64,000 nucleotides of DNA from Eucommia ulmoides (Eukaryota; Streptophyta; Magnoliopsida; Garryales; Eucommiaceae), in assembly GCA_016647705.1 (NCBI GenBank), contig CM028326.1, positions 25,559,901-25,623,900 on the forward strand, given 5' to 3'. The notes beneath the pieces were generated by a model. That model was not told where the DNA came from. It saw nothing but the letters and a program-made list of their open reading frames with translations, and made no database searches. Shown here piece after piece: positions 23,362 through 49,100 of this stretch (positions are counted from its first letter, which is position 1; the number at the start of each line of letters is the position of its first letter). The translations under genes and the position numbers were made by a program.

Positions 23362-26300
23362 GGAAAAAGTGAATGAGTTAGATAGACAATCTGTTGTTGG
23401 TCCTAGCGTTGTTCCTCGGCTTTAGGAAACTGAGGCTCAACTAATTGAGTACATTTCTCATAAAGAAGCCTTTTGGAAGCAAAAATCTAGAATTAAATGG
23501 ATGAAAGAAGGTTACATAAATACAAAATATTTTCATGCTTGCGTTAATCAAAAAATGAAGAAGATGTTTATATAAAAGATTAAAAACGATAGGGGGAATG
23601 GATCGATCATGATGAAGAAATCCAACATATTTTGTTAAACCACTTCCAATGATATCTTTCTAACTCTTCGAATACAAAGTTCAACGATTTATTTCATTGT
23701 GTTCCTCGAGTGTTGTCCGACCAAGAAAATCAAGATTTGGTCAAATGTCCTGATATAAAAGAATTACAGCAGACCATTAACGGAATAAATGGAGATAGTG
23801 CCCTAGGCCCAGATAGTTTTTCCAGGAGATTCTATGTCTCGTGTTGGGAGATTATTAAGAAAGACCTGCTAAATTTGGTGAATTGTTTTTTTAGTGGTGT
23901 AGATCTCCCTACTAGTGTGACTAGTACATTGGTTGCCCTCATCCCTAAAAAGGAAAATCCTGTCGATGCCTCCGATTTCAGGCCAATCAACTTATGCAAT
24001 TTCTCTAACAAGGTGATATCCAAGATCTTGGCTAATAAAATTGCTTCTCTGTTGCCTAAAATCATATCTCCAGAACAAAGTGCTTTTGTTAAAGGTAGAA
24101 ATATCTTGGATAACATTCTTTTAGCGCAGGAGATGGTCAAACGATTTAATCAAAAGATTAAAGGTGGAAACATTATTGTCAAATTGGATATGGCTAAAGC
24201 ATATGACCGAGTGTCGTGGGGATTCCTGATTTTTGTGTTACGTAAATTCGGTTTTTGTGAAGCTTGGATTGATATGGTGTATCGGGTGCTGTCTAATAAC
24301 CATTTCTCTATCTTAGTAAGGTTGCAAGTGGCTTCTTCAAATCTTGGAGAGGTTTAATACAAGGGGATCCCTTATCTCCTAGTTTATTCATCATGGCTGC
24401 GGAAGTTTTCTCTAGGGGCATTAAGGAGAAGTTAGCTAAAAGAGATATTCAAGAATTCTCTCAACCGACAAATGAAAATCCAATCTCACACCTTTCATAT
24501 GCTGATTATGTGGTGGTCTTCCTCAATGGAAAGAAAAAGTTTGTTGAGAACCTCATGAAATTCCTTAAAGATTTTGAGGGCTTGTACCGGTTAGATGGTA
24601 AATGTGGACAAAAGCCAAAAAACAAATTCCTAATAATATTGCTCATCCTCATAGAAACTAGATTCTCAAACATTCAAGATTTAAAAGAAGAGACCTCTAT
24701 CTCATCTACCCAGGTTGCCCGTTTTATGAAGAAAGGAAAAAAAATTATTTGAAGGCATCCTTAGGAAGATTAGACAAAAGGTTGCGGGATGGCAAGGAAA
24801 GTTGCTCTCTAGGGGCGGTCGGCTAATTCTTTTGAAACATGTGCTTCAAAGCGTGACTTTCTATTGTTCTTGGCAATATCTTCTCCAATCTCGGTAATTC
24901 GACAAGTTGAAAATATTTTAGCCAAGTTCTTCTGGGGATCCACCCCAGAAAAATAAGAAATTGCATTGGAAGCGTTGGAACAAGATTTGTTTCCCTATAA
25001 AAATGAGGGTGGCCTAGGGATTCGCAATTTTCAGGATGTCATTCAGGTATTCAAGATGAAACTTTTGTGGAGATTTAGAGAATGATCAACTCGATGGGCT
25101 AGGTTTTTGAAATAAGTATAACCTTACCGATCCAGCATCAAAGTGTAGAAAGTTCTCTTTCCAAAGCCGTGTTTGGGGAGCTCTGCTTAAAGGTGAATTT
25201 TACGCCGAGGACCAATTCTTAATTGGAAAAGGAAATGTCTCTTTTTGGTGGGACGCATGGCTGATCTCAATTCCGCTCGGTGAAGTCGTGGTGGCCGATT
25301 CGAGTTTAACAAATCTTCTAGTCCAAGATATTCGTCTTACTAACGGGAATTGGGACATGCCTTTGATTCAAGCTCTTATCCCAGCAGATTTGGTAAGAGA
25401 ATTGGGAAACCTCCAGGCTCTTAATGTTTTTGAACAAGATGCCATGATTTAGACTCCTACCAACTTGGGAGAATTTTCGGTGAAATTTGCTTAGGAAATG
25501 GTTAGAAATCATCAGGAAGCTCATCATTTTTTTGACAAGATTTGGAACAACTCTTTTCCGATTAAAATCATCATTTTGATGTGGAGACTTCTTCATAGTA
25601 TTGTTCCGTTTGATGAGGCAATTCAACAAAAAAGAGTGAAAATTGTTTCCAAATGTAATTACTGTCATAGGCCTTAGGTTGAATCAATGTTTCACCTCTT
25701 TTCACAAGGAGAGCTTGTTAAAGCCGCATGGACTGCTTTTGGAGAGGTTAGTTGGAATGACGAAGTGTTTGGCAAATTAGTTGAATGATGGCAACATTAA
25801 AGTTTGTCCCATCTTAAAAAAAAATGATTCTCTCATTCCCTCGATGCTCTACTGGGAAATCTAGAAAATGCAAAACATGATTAGATTTAACGAGATCTGG
25901 TGTGATACTCAAAAGGTTATTGAAAATATTCACTAGACTTTATCCAAAATTGTTCCTACGGTGAGGAAACCAAAATCAATGTTTCAGTTGGTCTATTGGA
26001 ATCCTCCCCAAAATCCATTCATGATTAATTTTGGTGAAAGTTCTAGAGGAAACCCATGCTCTATTGGCGGCGGGGGTACTTTCTGTAATCCTAATGGGAA
26101 GCTTCTATTCGACTTTGCTCATTTCTTTGGATTTGGCTCCAACTTACTTGCAAAAATCAAAACCCTTTCAATCTCGCTTCAGTATTGTGTTGATTTTGAG
26201 TAGTTCGCTTTGGATGTTGTCAGTGACAATGCTCTACTAGTAGATATGGTTGCTGGTAGAGCTAAAGTCCCTTGGCGTTTAATGTCTTTGATTAGGCTTA

Positions 26301-26387
26301 TCAAGGATCTGGCTGAGAAGGTCCAAGCTCTATATCGCATTGTTACAGGGAAGCTAACACAGTTGTGGATATGTTAGCCAAGTTAGG
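23362..26387 (+). pseudogene. LINE segment 2: ORF2 reverse transcriptase, zf-RVT and RNase H
   Basis: This continues ORF2 after the LTR insertion. The frame 23710-24357 contains ALGPDSF, VALIPKK, FRPINLCN, SAFVKGRNILDNILLAQEM and KLDMAKAYDRVSW, the ordered motifs of a plant L1 reverse transcriptase. A frameshift follows, then IQGDPLSP near 24360 and SYADYVVVF at 24495-24521. Here the YADD active site reads YADY, so the second catalytic aspartate is lost. zf-RVT-like sequence (WRLLHSIVPFDEA...KCNYCH) lies at about 25579-25672 and an RNase H-like GESSRGNP...GGGG..CN piece at about 26030-26095. Many stops make it inactive. It ends at the solo LTR. Confidence 0.88.
26383..26387. repeat. Target-site duplication TTAGG, left copy
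   Basis: Matches 27747-27751 exactly. Confidence 0.85.
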
Positions 26388-27746
26388 TGGTAGCGTGTAA
26401 ATACATCGCTACTTTCACCGCAAGTGTACGGGTCAAGTTTTAGTATAATGGGAAGAGTAGGGGTTGTTGTATCCACAGAGATTGGTGTAGAGTATCGTTG
26501 AGTACCGTAATTGTCATAACCTAACTTTATTTAGGCGATAAAAATATAATTTTTATAATAAAATATACTAATACTAAGTTAATTATACTAATATAATGGT
26601 ATGTCGTTTATAGAAAATTATTACCTAGGGATTAACTTCATTCACTTAAACGTGTTCTTTTCAATTTAGTTTATATTAACGACGATTATCCTATCCGACA
26701 ATCTGAGTATCGAAATCTCATTTATTACCTCTTCTGAGTGTAAAGTGAATGAATATGTGACTTCGCGTTAATACCGAAGGCCCCCTCGAGCGTCTATACG
26801 ACACTTGGTCACATGAGTCTCGCCCCAACCTCACGGATTGCACATTTTCTAACTCCCTCTCGGGTTATTAGATCGTCACGTTGTGTTTAAACCCTAGTCC
26901 GAATTCGGGGCTACCTATCCTAAGTGTCAAACGCCGTATTCTCAATATATCTAAACAAACATATAAACGTAGAATAATGGTAAACACAATCGGATAAACA
27001 TGAACAACCATTAATGAAACATAGATTTTATTCAAACAACGTTTTCGTGAAGTACATCGATCCCTAGACAATATATGTTTAACTACACATGGCCGTAGCC
27101 CTATATACAACTAAAAATAAGCTAAACATATACAAGGATTCAACCAATCTAAGAGAAATAAGGAGACTAGCCGTTATCCGAAGATTCACTCTAAAATCGC
27201 TCCGATAACGCTTCTTCCTTCTTCGCGTTGTGATCTTCTATTGGTCGAATAGCCTTGGAGCTCTCAAGACTCCGGAAAACGTCTACCTCCCGTTTGGGGA
27301 GAAGAGGGACAATATTTATAGGATTCAAAATATTTAAAATATCCTAAAATATCTGGCACCTGATTGCCGCAGAGGTAGGATCACCGCTGCAGCGGTGGAT
27401 AGGTCTATATGATTCTGGCAGGTGACCGCTGCAGTGGTGGTTTGACCACTGCAGTAGTGGAGCTCTCTTCATTTTGACCGCTGCAGCGATGGAGCTTCAG
27501 CAAACTCTCTGTATTTTCACCGTTGCAGCGGTGGATGCAGGCTTTGAATATGTCATTTTTGCCCTTTTTCTCCACCATTCTTCCACCGCTTTGATCGTTT
27601 ATGAACTATTTTAGTCCATTTTCACCCCAAATACCTAATTTAAGATAAAATGAATAAAAACATATTAAAACATAATAAAACGCTATAAAAATACTCGAAA
27701 ACTATCAAAACCGACTTGAAAATAAATAGATAAATAATACCTATCA
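26388..27746 (-). mobile_element. Solo LTR of the Athila/Tat-like family (copy C)
   Basis: A 1.36-kb sequence homologous to the LTRs at 146-1526 and 4178-5532, in the same orientation, with TGGTAGC...CCTATCA ends and a perfect TSD TTAGG. No internal region remains, the usual result of recombination between the two LTRs of a complete element. A TATA-like TATAAATATTG lies on the - strand near 27311-27321. The cluster of GC-rich palindromes at 27362-27540 is best preserved in this copy. Confidence 0.9.
27362..27540. repeat. Six short imperfect palindromes around CACCGCTGCAGCGGTG
   Basis: Six units of the form ACC(G/A)CTGCAGNGGTGG are spaced irregularly. The one at 27382-27397 is a perfect 16-bp palindrome. 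Related, more decayed clusters occur in the two sister LTRs. Confidence 0.85.
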
Positions 27747-27751
27747 TTAGG
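27747..27751. repeat. Target-site duplication TTAGG, right copy
   Basis: Exact partner of 26383-26387. Confidence 0.85.
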
Positions 27752-28024
27752 CAGTGATGGAGAAGGTAGAACTTTCCATTTTGAGTCAGATTACCCGTCT
27801 TCTGTTTAGAGTTGCTTAAGGCTTGATAAACTTCGATTCCCAAACATCCGGAAGTCTAAAGAAAAGTCTTTTATGGTTTTTGTCTTGAAGAGTTTTCTCA
27901 TGTTAGATTGTTTCTGCGTTTGTATTTTCGGTTCAGAGGTTATGTTTCGTCCCCCTCTCTGAGTTATTGTCTTGGCTTTTTTTTCATAATATTCTCACTC
28001 GCTTCGCCGAGGTTTTTAAAAAAA
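27752..28024 (+). mobile_element. LINE segment 3: 3' end and poly(A) tail
   Basis: The last part of the L1 element, with 3' UTR-like sequence containing TGTCTTGGCTTTTTTT and CTTCGCCGAGG. It ends in a short A-run (about 28017-28024) directly before the right copy of the 18-bp TSD. Confidence 0.8.
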
Positions 28025-28042
28025 GAAATGAGATTTCTCTAA
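28025..28042. repeat. LINE target-site duplication, right copy
   Basis: GAAATGAGATTTCTCTAA, partner of 15659-15676. Confidence 0.88.
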
Positions 28043-28512
28043 GACTTTATGTCACAAAGTGTAAAAATCTCTATTAGTTTTACATTTGCTTAGTCTACAA
28101 AAATTAAAGTGTTAACATCGTCAAAATCTTTCAAGTTTATTTGGATAAGGAATTTAATAAATTCAAGATATTTGTAAAATGATGAGATTTCAAAATTCAG
28201 TATTTTAAAATCTCATTATTTACAAATCTCTTATTTGAATAACTATTTTAGCTGAAGAATTTGATCATATAATTTTATAATTCTTTGTTTAAATAAGTAA
28301 AATATTTGTAAACAAAATTTACAAATCCATTGAATTTCAAACTTATATAAATACTAAAAACAAGCTAAAATAATTAAAAATAATAAATTCAAGATTAAAT
28401 AAATGAACAAACGCTAATCAAATGCTAATTCAAGAAGAATTTTGTTCACCCATTTTTTGCAACTCCCTGTTTCAACTATGAAATTGAACTCAAAATCGAA
28501 AAAATAAATGCA
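28043..28512. other. AT-rich intergenic stretch
   Basis: No gene seen. The sequence 28138-28260 can fold weakly on itself (GATGAGATTTCAAAATTC against AAATCTCATTATTTACAAAT-type sequence), perhaps a decayed small DNA element. Confidence 0.4.
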
Positions 28513-29023
<511 letters not shown>

Positions 29024-30100
29024 AAAAGGCAATTGGACAAGAAACACGAGGGCCAAGAAATTGGAACAACAAACCTAGACAAACCTAAAGAAATCGAAAA
29101 CAAACCGATAAATCGAAAACAAACCTGAAGAAATTTACCAGCGATGGACCAACGGCGACGCAAAGAAAAGTTCAGCAGCGATGGCAACGAAGAACGGTGG
29201 ACGCCGACGAAGAAGAAGACGATTGGCGACGAAAAAGCAGAAGAACGAAGATGGCGACGAGAATCGATGACGACGATGGCGGCAAATGGAAGGGCCTCAG
29301 GAGCGAAGAGAAATCGCGAAAGCGAGAGCTGTATTTCACAATTCTTTGATTTGGCAAATGACACCTAGAGGATTTCAAAATTATTTATTTTACTCATTTT
29401 TAAATATAATTTTTTTTTACAAATCCCTCCCCCCCCCCTAAATACTCAAGGATTTCTCAAAAAAAAAAATTGAAATCTTCCCAATAAATCAAATTCCTCC
29501 CCCAAATCCCTTACTCAAACACAACCTCAATTTTATTAGCATTTTCTAGTGATATATTTTGATTGGAGTTGATTCTTCAGATGCAAAGCGCTCAAAATAA
29601 AAGGAAAATGTGAAAAATCTAACCGAGTATAAACTTCAAGGGTGTGATGTTTTTTTTTTCTTTTCATTTTATCGTAAGGTGTGTTCGAACCAATTTATGT
29701 GTACCTCGACTAATCATCACTCTAGACAATCTTAAGGACGCACTCTCCATATCAACATGCAACATTCATAATATAATTCCTAAAATATATTGGAGAGTGA
29801 AAATTTGGGTGGGAGTGACATCATTTTTTGGTAATATTCACGAGTGTCTTCCCACACGATATAGGATGTGACACTAATCTCATTGGAAATGTTAAATATT
29901 TTTTCCAATAAATAATTTTTCATATATTTTAATTTTTAATCTTATAAAGGTCTTTTAACTGTTTTAATTCAAACAGTTCTTACGACATTAACTACTATTT
30001 TGAGAGTAACGTGTAATATTTAGCCCAAAATATCCAAACAGACCACGTTTCATTTGGCGCGTGGACCCAAACAATAGCTCGCGCGCCTCCCCTCCATTCT
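29024..30100. other. Intergenic region upstream of RNJ
   Basis: 29120-29340 is GC-richer with GACGACGA-type repeats and gives a charged open frame (29144-29368, +) without a recognisable domain. 29370-29530 is low-complexity with poly(C), poly(A) and poly(T) runs. 29640-30060 has no supported gene. The RNJ promoter should lie near the right end, but no clear TATA box was seen. Confidence 0.45.
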
Positions 30101-30278
30101 ATTTCTAAGATAACGATACACCTTCACCAAAAATCTTCTACTGCAGCTCTTCCCTTCCTCAGTCCATCTCTCTGGTTCGGCCTCCGGACCCTGCAAATGT
30201 GTTCAGATTTCTAGGGTTTTCTTTTCCAGTTGAGCTTCTCGGTTGAGGAGAAGCACCAGTGGAACCAGTAAAAGGCAA

Positions 30279-44573
<14,295 letters not shown>

Positions 44574-46124
44574 TATGTATGCGAGAAACTGTTCTGTTTT
44601 CCCAAGGCAAAGAGAGACCAGAAGAAGACAAATTGCTTGTGGCCCTTCGTATATCATTCGAAGCACTTCACTTGAAGAATAAGATTTCATCGGCAACATG
44701 ATTCTTGTTATGGATGAAATTTTTTCTTTTGCATTGGGGTAGGAAAGGCAAATTGTAGTTGTATTATACAGTGAGTTCGGGGCATACGCCTTAAGATCAC
44801 CCAGAGAGGGAATTAGTCAAAGTGCATGTAAGTTGGTCCAGACACTTGCCATAAAATCCAAAACAAAAAAAAAATACAGTGAATTGGTCAAATGATCAAA
44901 TTGTTTTTTTGTGGTAGTGAATTGTACCATTCTGATATTTGTCTATAGGTACAATATTCATATTTTTTGCGACTTGTAATGCCCAATATGCTCCTTTTTG
45001 GTGCCTGTCAAACATCTTTCTGCTGATTTATCTAACAAAGATGATGAAAGCATTGATCTAGTTTTAAACGTTTTGGGTATTGTTTGGTTTGTGTTCTAGA
45101 AACAGTAAAATTTGACTACCGGAAAACAATTTTTTTTTAAAAAGGTGGTTTTAAAATGAATTTTTTTTTTAGTCTTGTAGAATGGTTAGTGTTTTAGATT
45201 TGGCAAATTAGGTGGCATTTGGTTACTGTTTCTGTTTTTCTGTTTTTACTTTCGATGAATTGAGATGATAATTCTCAAGAAATAGAATTATGTTTGATAA
45301 AAACCATTGCTCAAATTGATTCCTTTAATTTATGATAACATAAACAAGTAACACAAAGTTTTAGCATTTTTTTTTTTTTTTTTCTTATAGCATTTTTTTT
45401 TTTTTTTCTTGAAATGTATTGTGACCAGCATGCAAGTGGCTAGCTGAGTGCTGACAGGAATAGTTTCGTGGGAATAAATAAGAATTAACATTTTTTATTT
45501 CTCAAATTCTTAAATAATACAGGAAATACTCGCAAAAACAAGAAGAAAGCTTACATAGGTGTTTTTTTTTGGGGGGGGGAGAGGGGTTACGGTAAAGTTT
45601 ATCTAGACCAGTTTACGTGCACCTCGACTAATCACCTTTCCAGACAATCTTAAGAGCGCATTCCCCTAGGAGAGTCAAACCCTGATTGAGAAAGAAATAT
45701 GACATCTTCCCTCACCAACCTGACTAAAACCTCTAGTAACAATTGTTTTATTGATGAAAAGTAACAATATATGAAGTACAAAACTCTGGTATTTTTATGT
45801 TGTATTAATGAATGACTACCAACAGAAGAGAAGATACAATATGGAAAACAAAAGCAAGACCTACAAAAAAATAAATTTCAAGGGAAAAAAAGGGGGAAAA
45901 TCATATATCTACGCCGAATGCTGCTGCTTCTCCATGTGCACTCAGCAGCCAATACTCTGCCACTTCACCAAAAAAAGGGAATTATCGAAGCGGAAAAAGG
46001 AAATGGTGTTTTTCGTAAGTCCGCCCCTCACACCAAGAAGGAAATACAAAGAGATATGATGCGGCTTGGAACTGAATTAACTCTCTGTATAATAATGCAT
46101 AGACAGCTTCAAAATGCTTAATTT
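44574..46124. other. Convergent intergenic region between RNJ and COG2
   Basis: Holds the 3' UTRs of both genes (left RNJ, right COG2). It also has poly(T) runs near 45369-45412, a G-run near 45572, and no supported gene. AATAAA-type sequences occur on both strands; which ones are used cannot be decided here. Confidence 0.5.
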
Positions 46125-49100
46125 TTAGAAGCTTATTGTATTTTGCCTGTCCGCAGGGGCTACCAATTGCCATAACGAACGATATGCTGGAATTTTTTCT
46201 GCTTCAATCCCAAGGGCAGAAAGATTGCGGCCATACTCCTGGTAATAAAACATAGAAAAAAATTAAAAAAAAATAAAATAAAAAAATCACGACTTTCAAA
46301 AGTATAAGGCATCATTCAAGGTTGTGGCACACCTGAATATCAAGAAATAGTTGCATACGAATTTTGTCTGTATCAGACATGTTATGCTCCGACACATCTG
46401 AGCTTGCTGCACCCCGCCTTTGAGCACCCTGGCGTATTTTCTGTAGTGAAGACTCTGTTCTTCTTGCCTAATCAAAGATAATTGAAAATTCATATCGAGA
46501 TTGTGGAAGACAAAACGAGATTGCAAAGGAAAGAGAAAACATTAAATACTAAGATTTGCATACTAACCACACTAATGAGGTCAGCAGCTAATTCATAATA
46601 ACAACCAGTAATCTCAAAGGTAGCACCTCGTAAGAGTTCATTCCTGATTTCACTTGTTAAATACATGGAAGCTCGCTCTCCATCCAAAAGTGTCTGTAAA
46701 GAAGAAAATTACATCCTAGAGGTAAATCAATTAAACTTGAATTGGTTGATGAAGTACCACATCTTGATTTTAAACGAACCCTTTTAATAAATAAGTAAAG
46801 ACATATGCTTGTTCATCGTTATCAAAGATTATACACACTGGTACTTTTTATTCTCAATGTTATTACAGTCTGATGAGCTTATGATGTTCTTGCTCAGATG
46901 ATTAATGAATAGATATGTGTCACCTCATAACTCGTTCAAATTTCGAGTTCTACATGGCTCTTAATTTCACTAAAGAGGTAAAGTTATTAAACAATTATAA
47001 GCACAGAGATTTATATTTTGTTCGATGAATCATTAAATTTAACACTTCTTCCAAAAAAACATCAGAGAGTCCATGGTGTGGTATCCCTGTCCCTGACTGT
47101 GCTTCCTAGTTTCTAGGTGTGATAATACAATGCTGCAACTTGAAAATTCATGTCTATACAGATAAAAAAATTAAAGTTCAGGGGGAGTGGGGGAGCACTA
47201 AGAATAAATCATACCTTCAAAGGCCGTAACACCCCAGCCACATATGGGGAATGCCTAACAGGAAGCGGTTTATTAGTCATCCTATATGTTGCAGTGATTC
47301 CTTTCAATTGTCTCAAGTCCTGTAATATAATCTTTAATTTTTTTTAACAAAACGACTTGATGACAAAATAATGATGCAAAAAATAAAAAAATAAAAAATA
47401 AAAAAACGAATCAAACTTAAGAAATTCAATTAAGATAACTGAATCATTAAGCTGATCATAAATATATCACGGTGCTTCAACATAAAAGATTGAAACTTAA
47501 CCAGCGATGAGTCAACAAAACGAAACTTCTGATCAAGACAAAGCTCACCTCCACAGACTTCTCGACAAATGCTTCTACAATAGCATTTATAACTAGAGGA
47601 ACATGATCCTTGAGGGCTTTCCCACCCTGCAATATGCTCTGTTTCACAAGATCAAGTACTTCCAATGAGCATGACCTCAGAAGGTCAAGCACGTGTCCAA
47701 GGTAGTCACCACAAACCTCCTCCACCAAATAATTCAAGTCATTAATTATCTGCAAAATAGCATTACCGATATTATCTCTTGAATAAGGCATCAATAAGAT
47801 AATATATACATCACATCTGTCTACAACAAAAGTTTCCTTATGTCAAACAGAGATTACAATAGTTAAAGCTCAACAAACGTCATTAGTCCCTGTCATTCCT
47901 ATCCCACAATCTTCTTTAAACAAGTACCTAATAAGGAAATCATGAACTATATTTCTATTCTTCCCAATTCATAAAATAATGTGAGGATTTGTCCAGAAAA
48001 GAGGGAGTTCTATTGTCCGTTATGACGAAGGACAAAATTTCAAGACAAAATTTCCGCTAGAGAACAAACAGTGGGTAATACAACTCCCTCAGACATATAT
48101 GAAAAGGCAGATAAAATGCCACTGGAAACAATTAAAATAAAGAGATATCAGGATATGACTCTTACATATAATAGATCATCAGGAACAGCAGAAACAGCCC
48201 ATTCAGATCCAGGGTTGGAGCCAGCATTGCCCGCCTTGCGAGCGGCCAGTCCAGCTGACAACCAATTTGAGTATCTATAAGCATGTTTAATATAGTCAAA
48301 TACTTTGATATGTCAACAAGTTAGCTGTGTACATGGAAACATTCAACCTCCATTACTCAAAATACAAACTAACCTAGAAAAAAGTTGCAAGGATAAGCGA
48401 AGAAATTTGTCAGAGCAAGAAAGGACTAAAACATCCTCTCTCCAGCAGGATCTCAAGCACTCCAAAAGAGATACACTTTGCTTTAACGTTAAATCTCGAG
48501 AATTTCCTTGGTCAGAATGGGAGTTTTGAATCGGTGAAAGACTAGACGTTGCAACTGCAGCATCTAAAGCCCCAGCTATCTCCTGAAATCTAAGCAAATT
48601 GAAATTGTCAGCTGCTCAAGTGATGCATCTGATATGTCCTCCACTTTTTCTTAATTTAATTTTTCTTCTTGAGAGGGTGGTGAACAGAAGTTCATGTCAT
48701 ATACCACATATTTTGATAAACGGCTCACATCTAATAATGTAACAGAGTACCTCAATGAGAAATAGACCCCGACATTCCACTGCTTCATAAATTCAACATA
48801 AACAGCTTCAGATCGGAATTTGGTGACTGCAGATCTGGATGTACAGTAGCCTAGCATACAACCAAGAAGATACTTGTAAAAGGATAAGATAATTTTCAAT
48901 TACCACCAGCCAGGCATGCAAATAAATGGAGAAGTATCCTAACCTTCTAAATGAGCCAAGAAATCTAGGCTTGATTTGTAATTCTTAAGAAATTCTGTTG
49001 GTCTTCCAGGAGAAAAGGCCCCAGGTTTTCCCTTTTGAACTGCCCAGAGGACTTCTTTAAGGATAGAATTTGCAAGGAAGCTAAATACATGTAGACCTGA

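Noticed and set aside
29144..29368. Charged 74-codon frame with GACGACGA-rich sequence upstream of RNJ
   Set aside because: Low-complexity codons, no recognised domain, and overlapping open frames on the other strand indicate composition bias rather than a gene.
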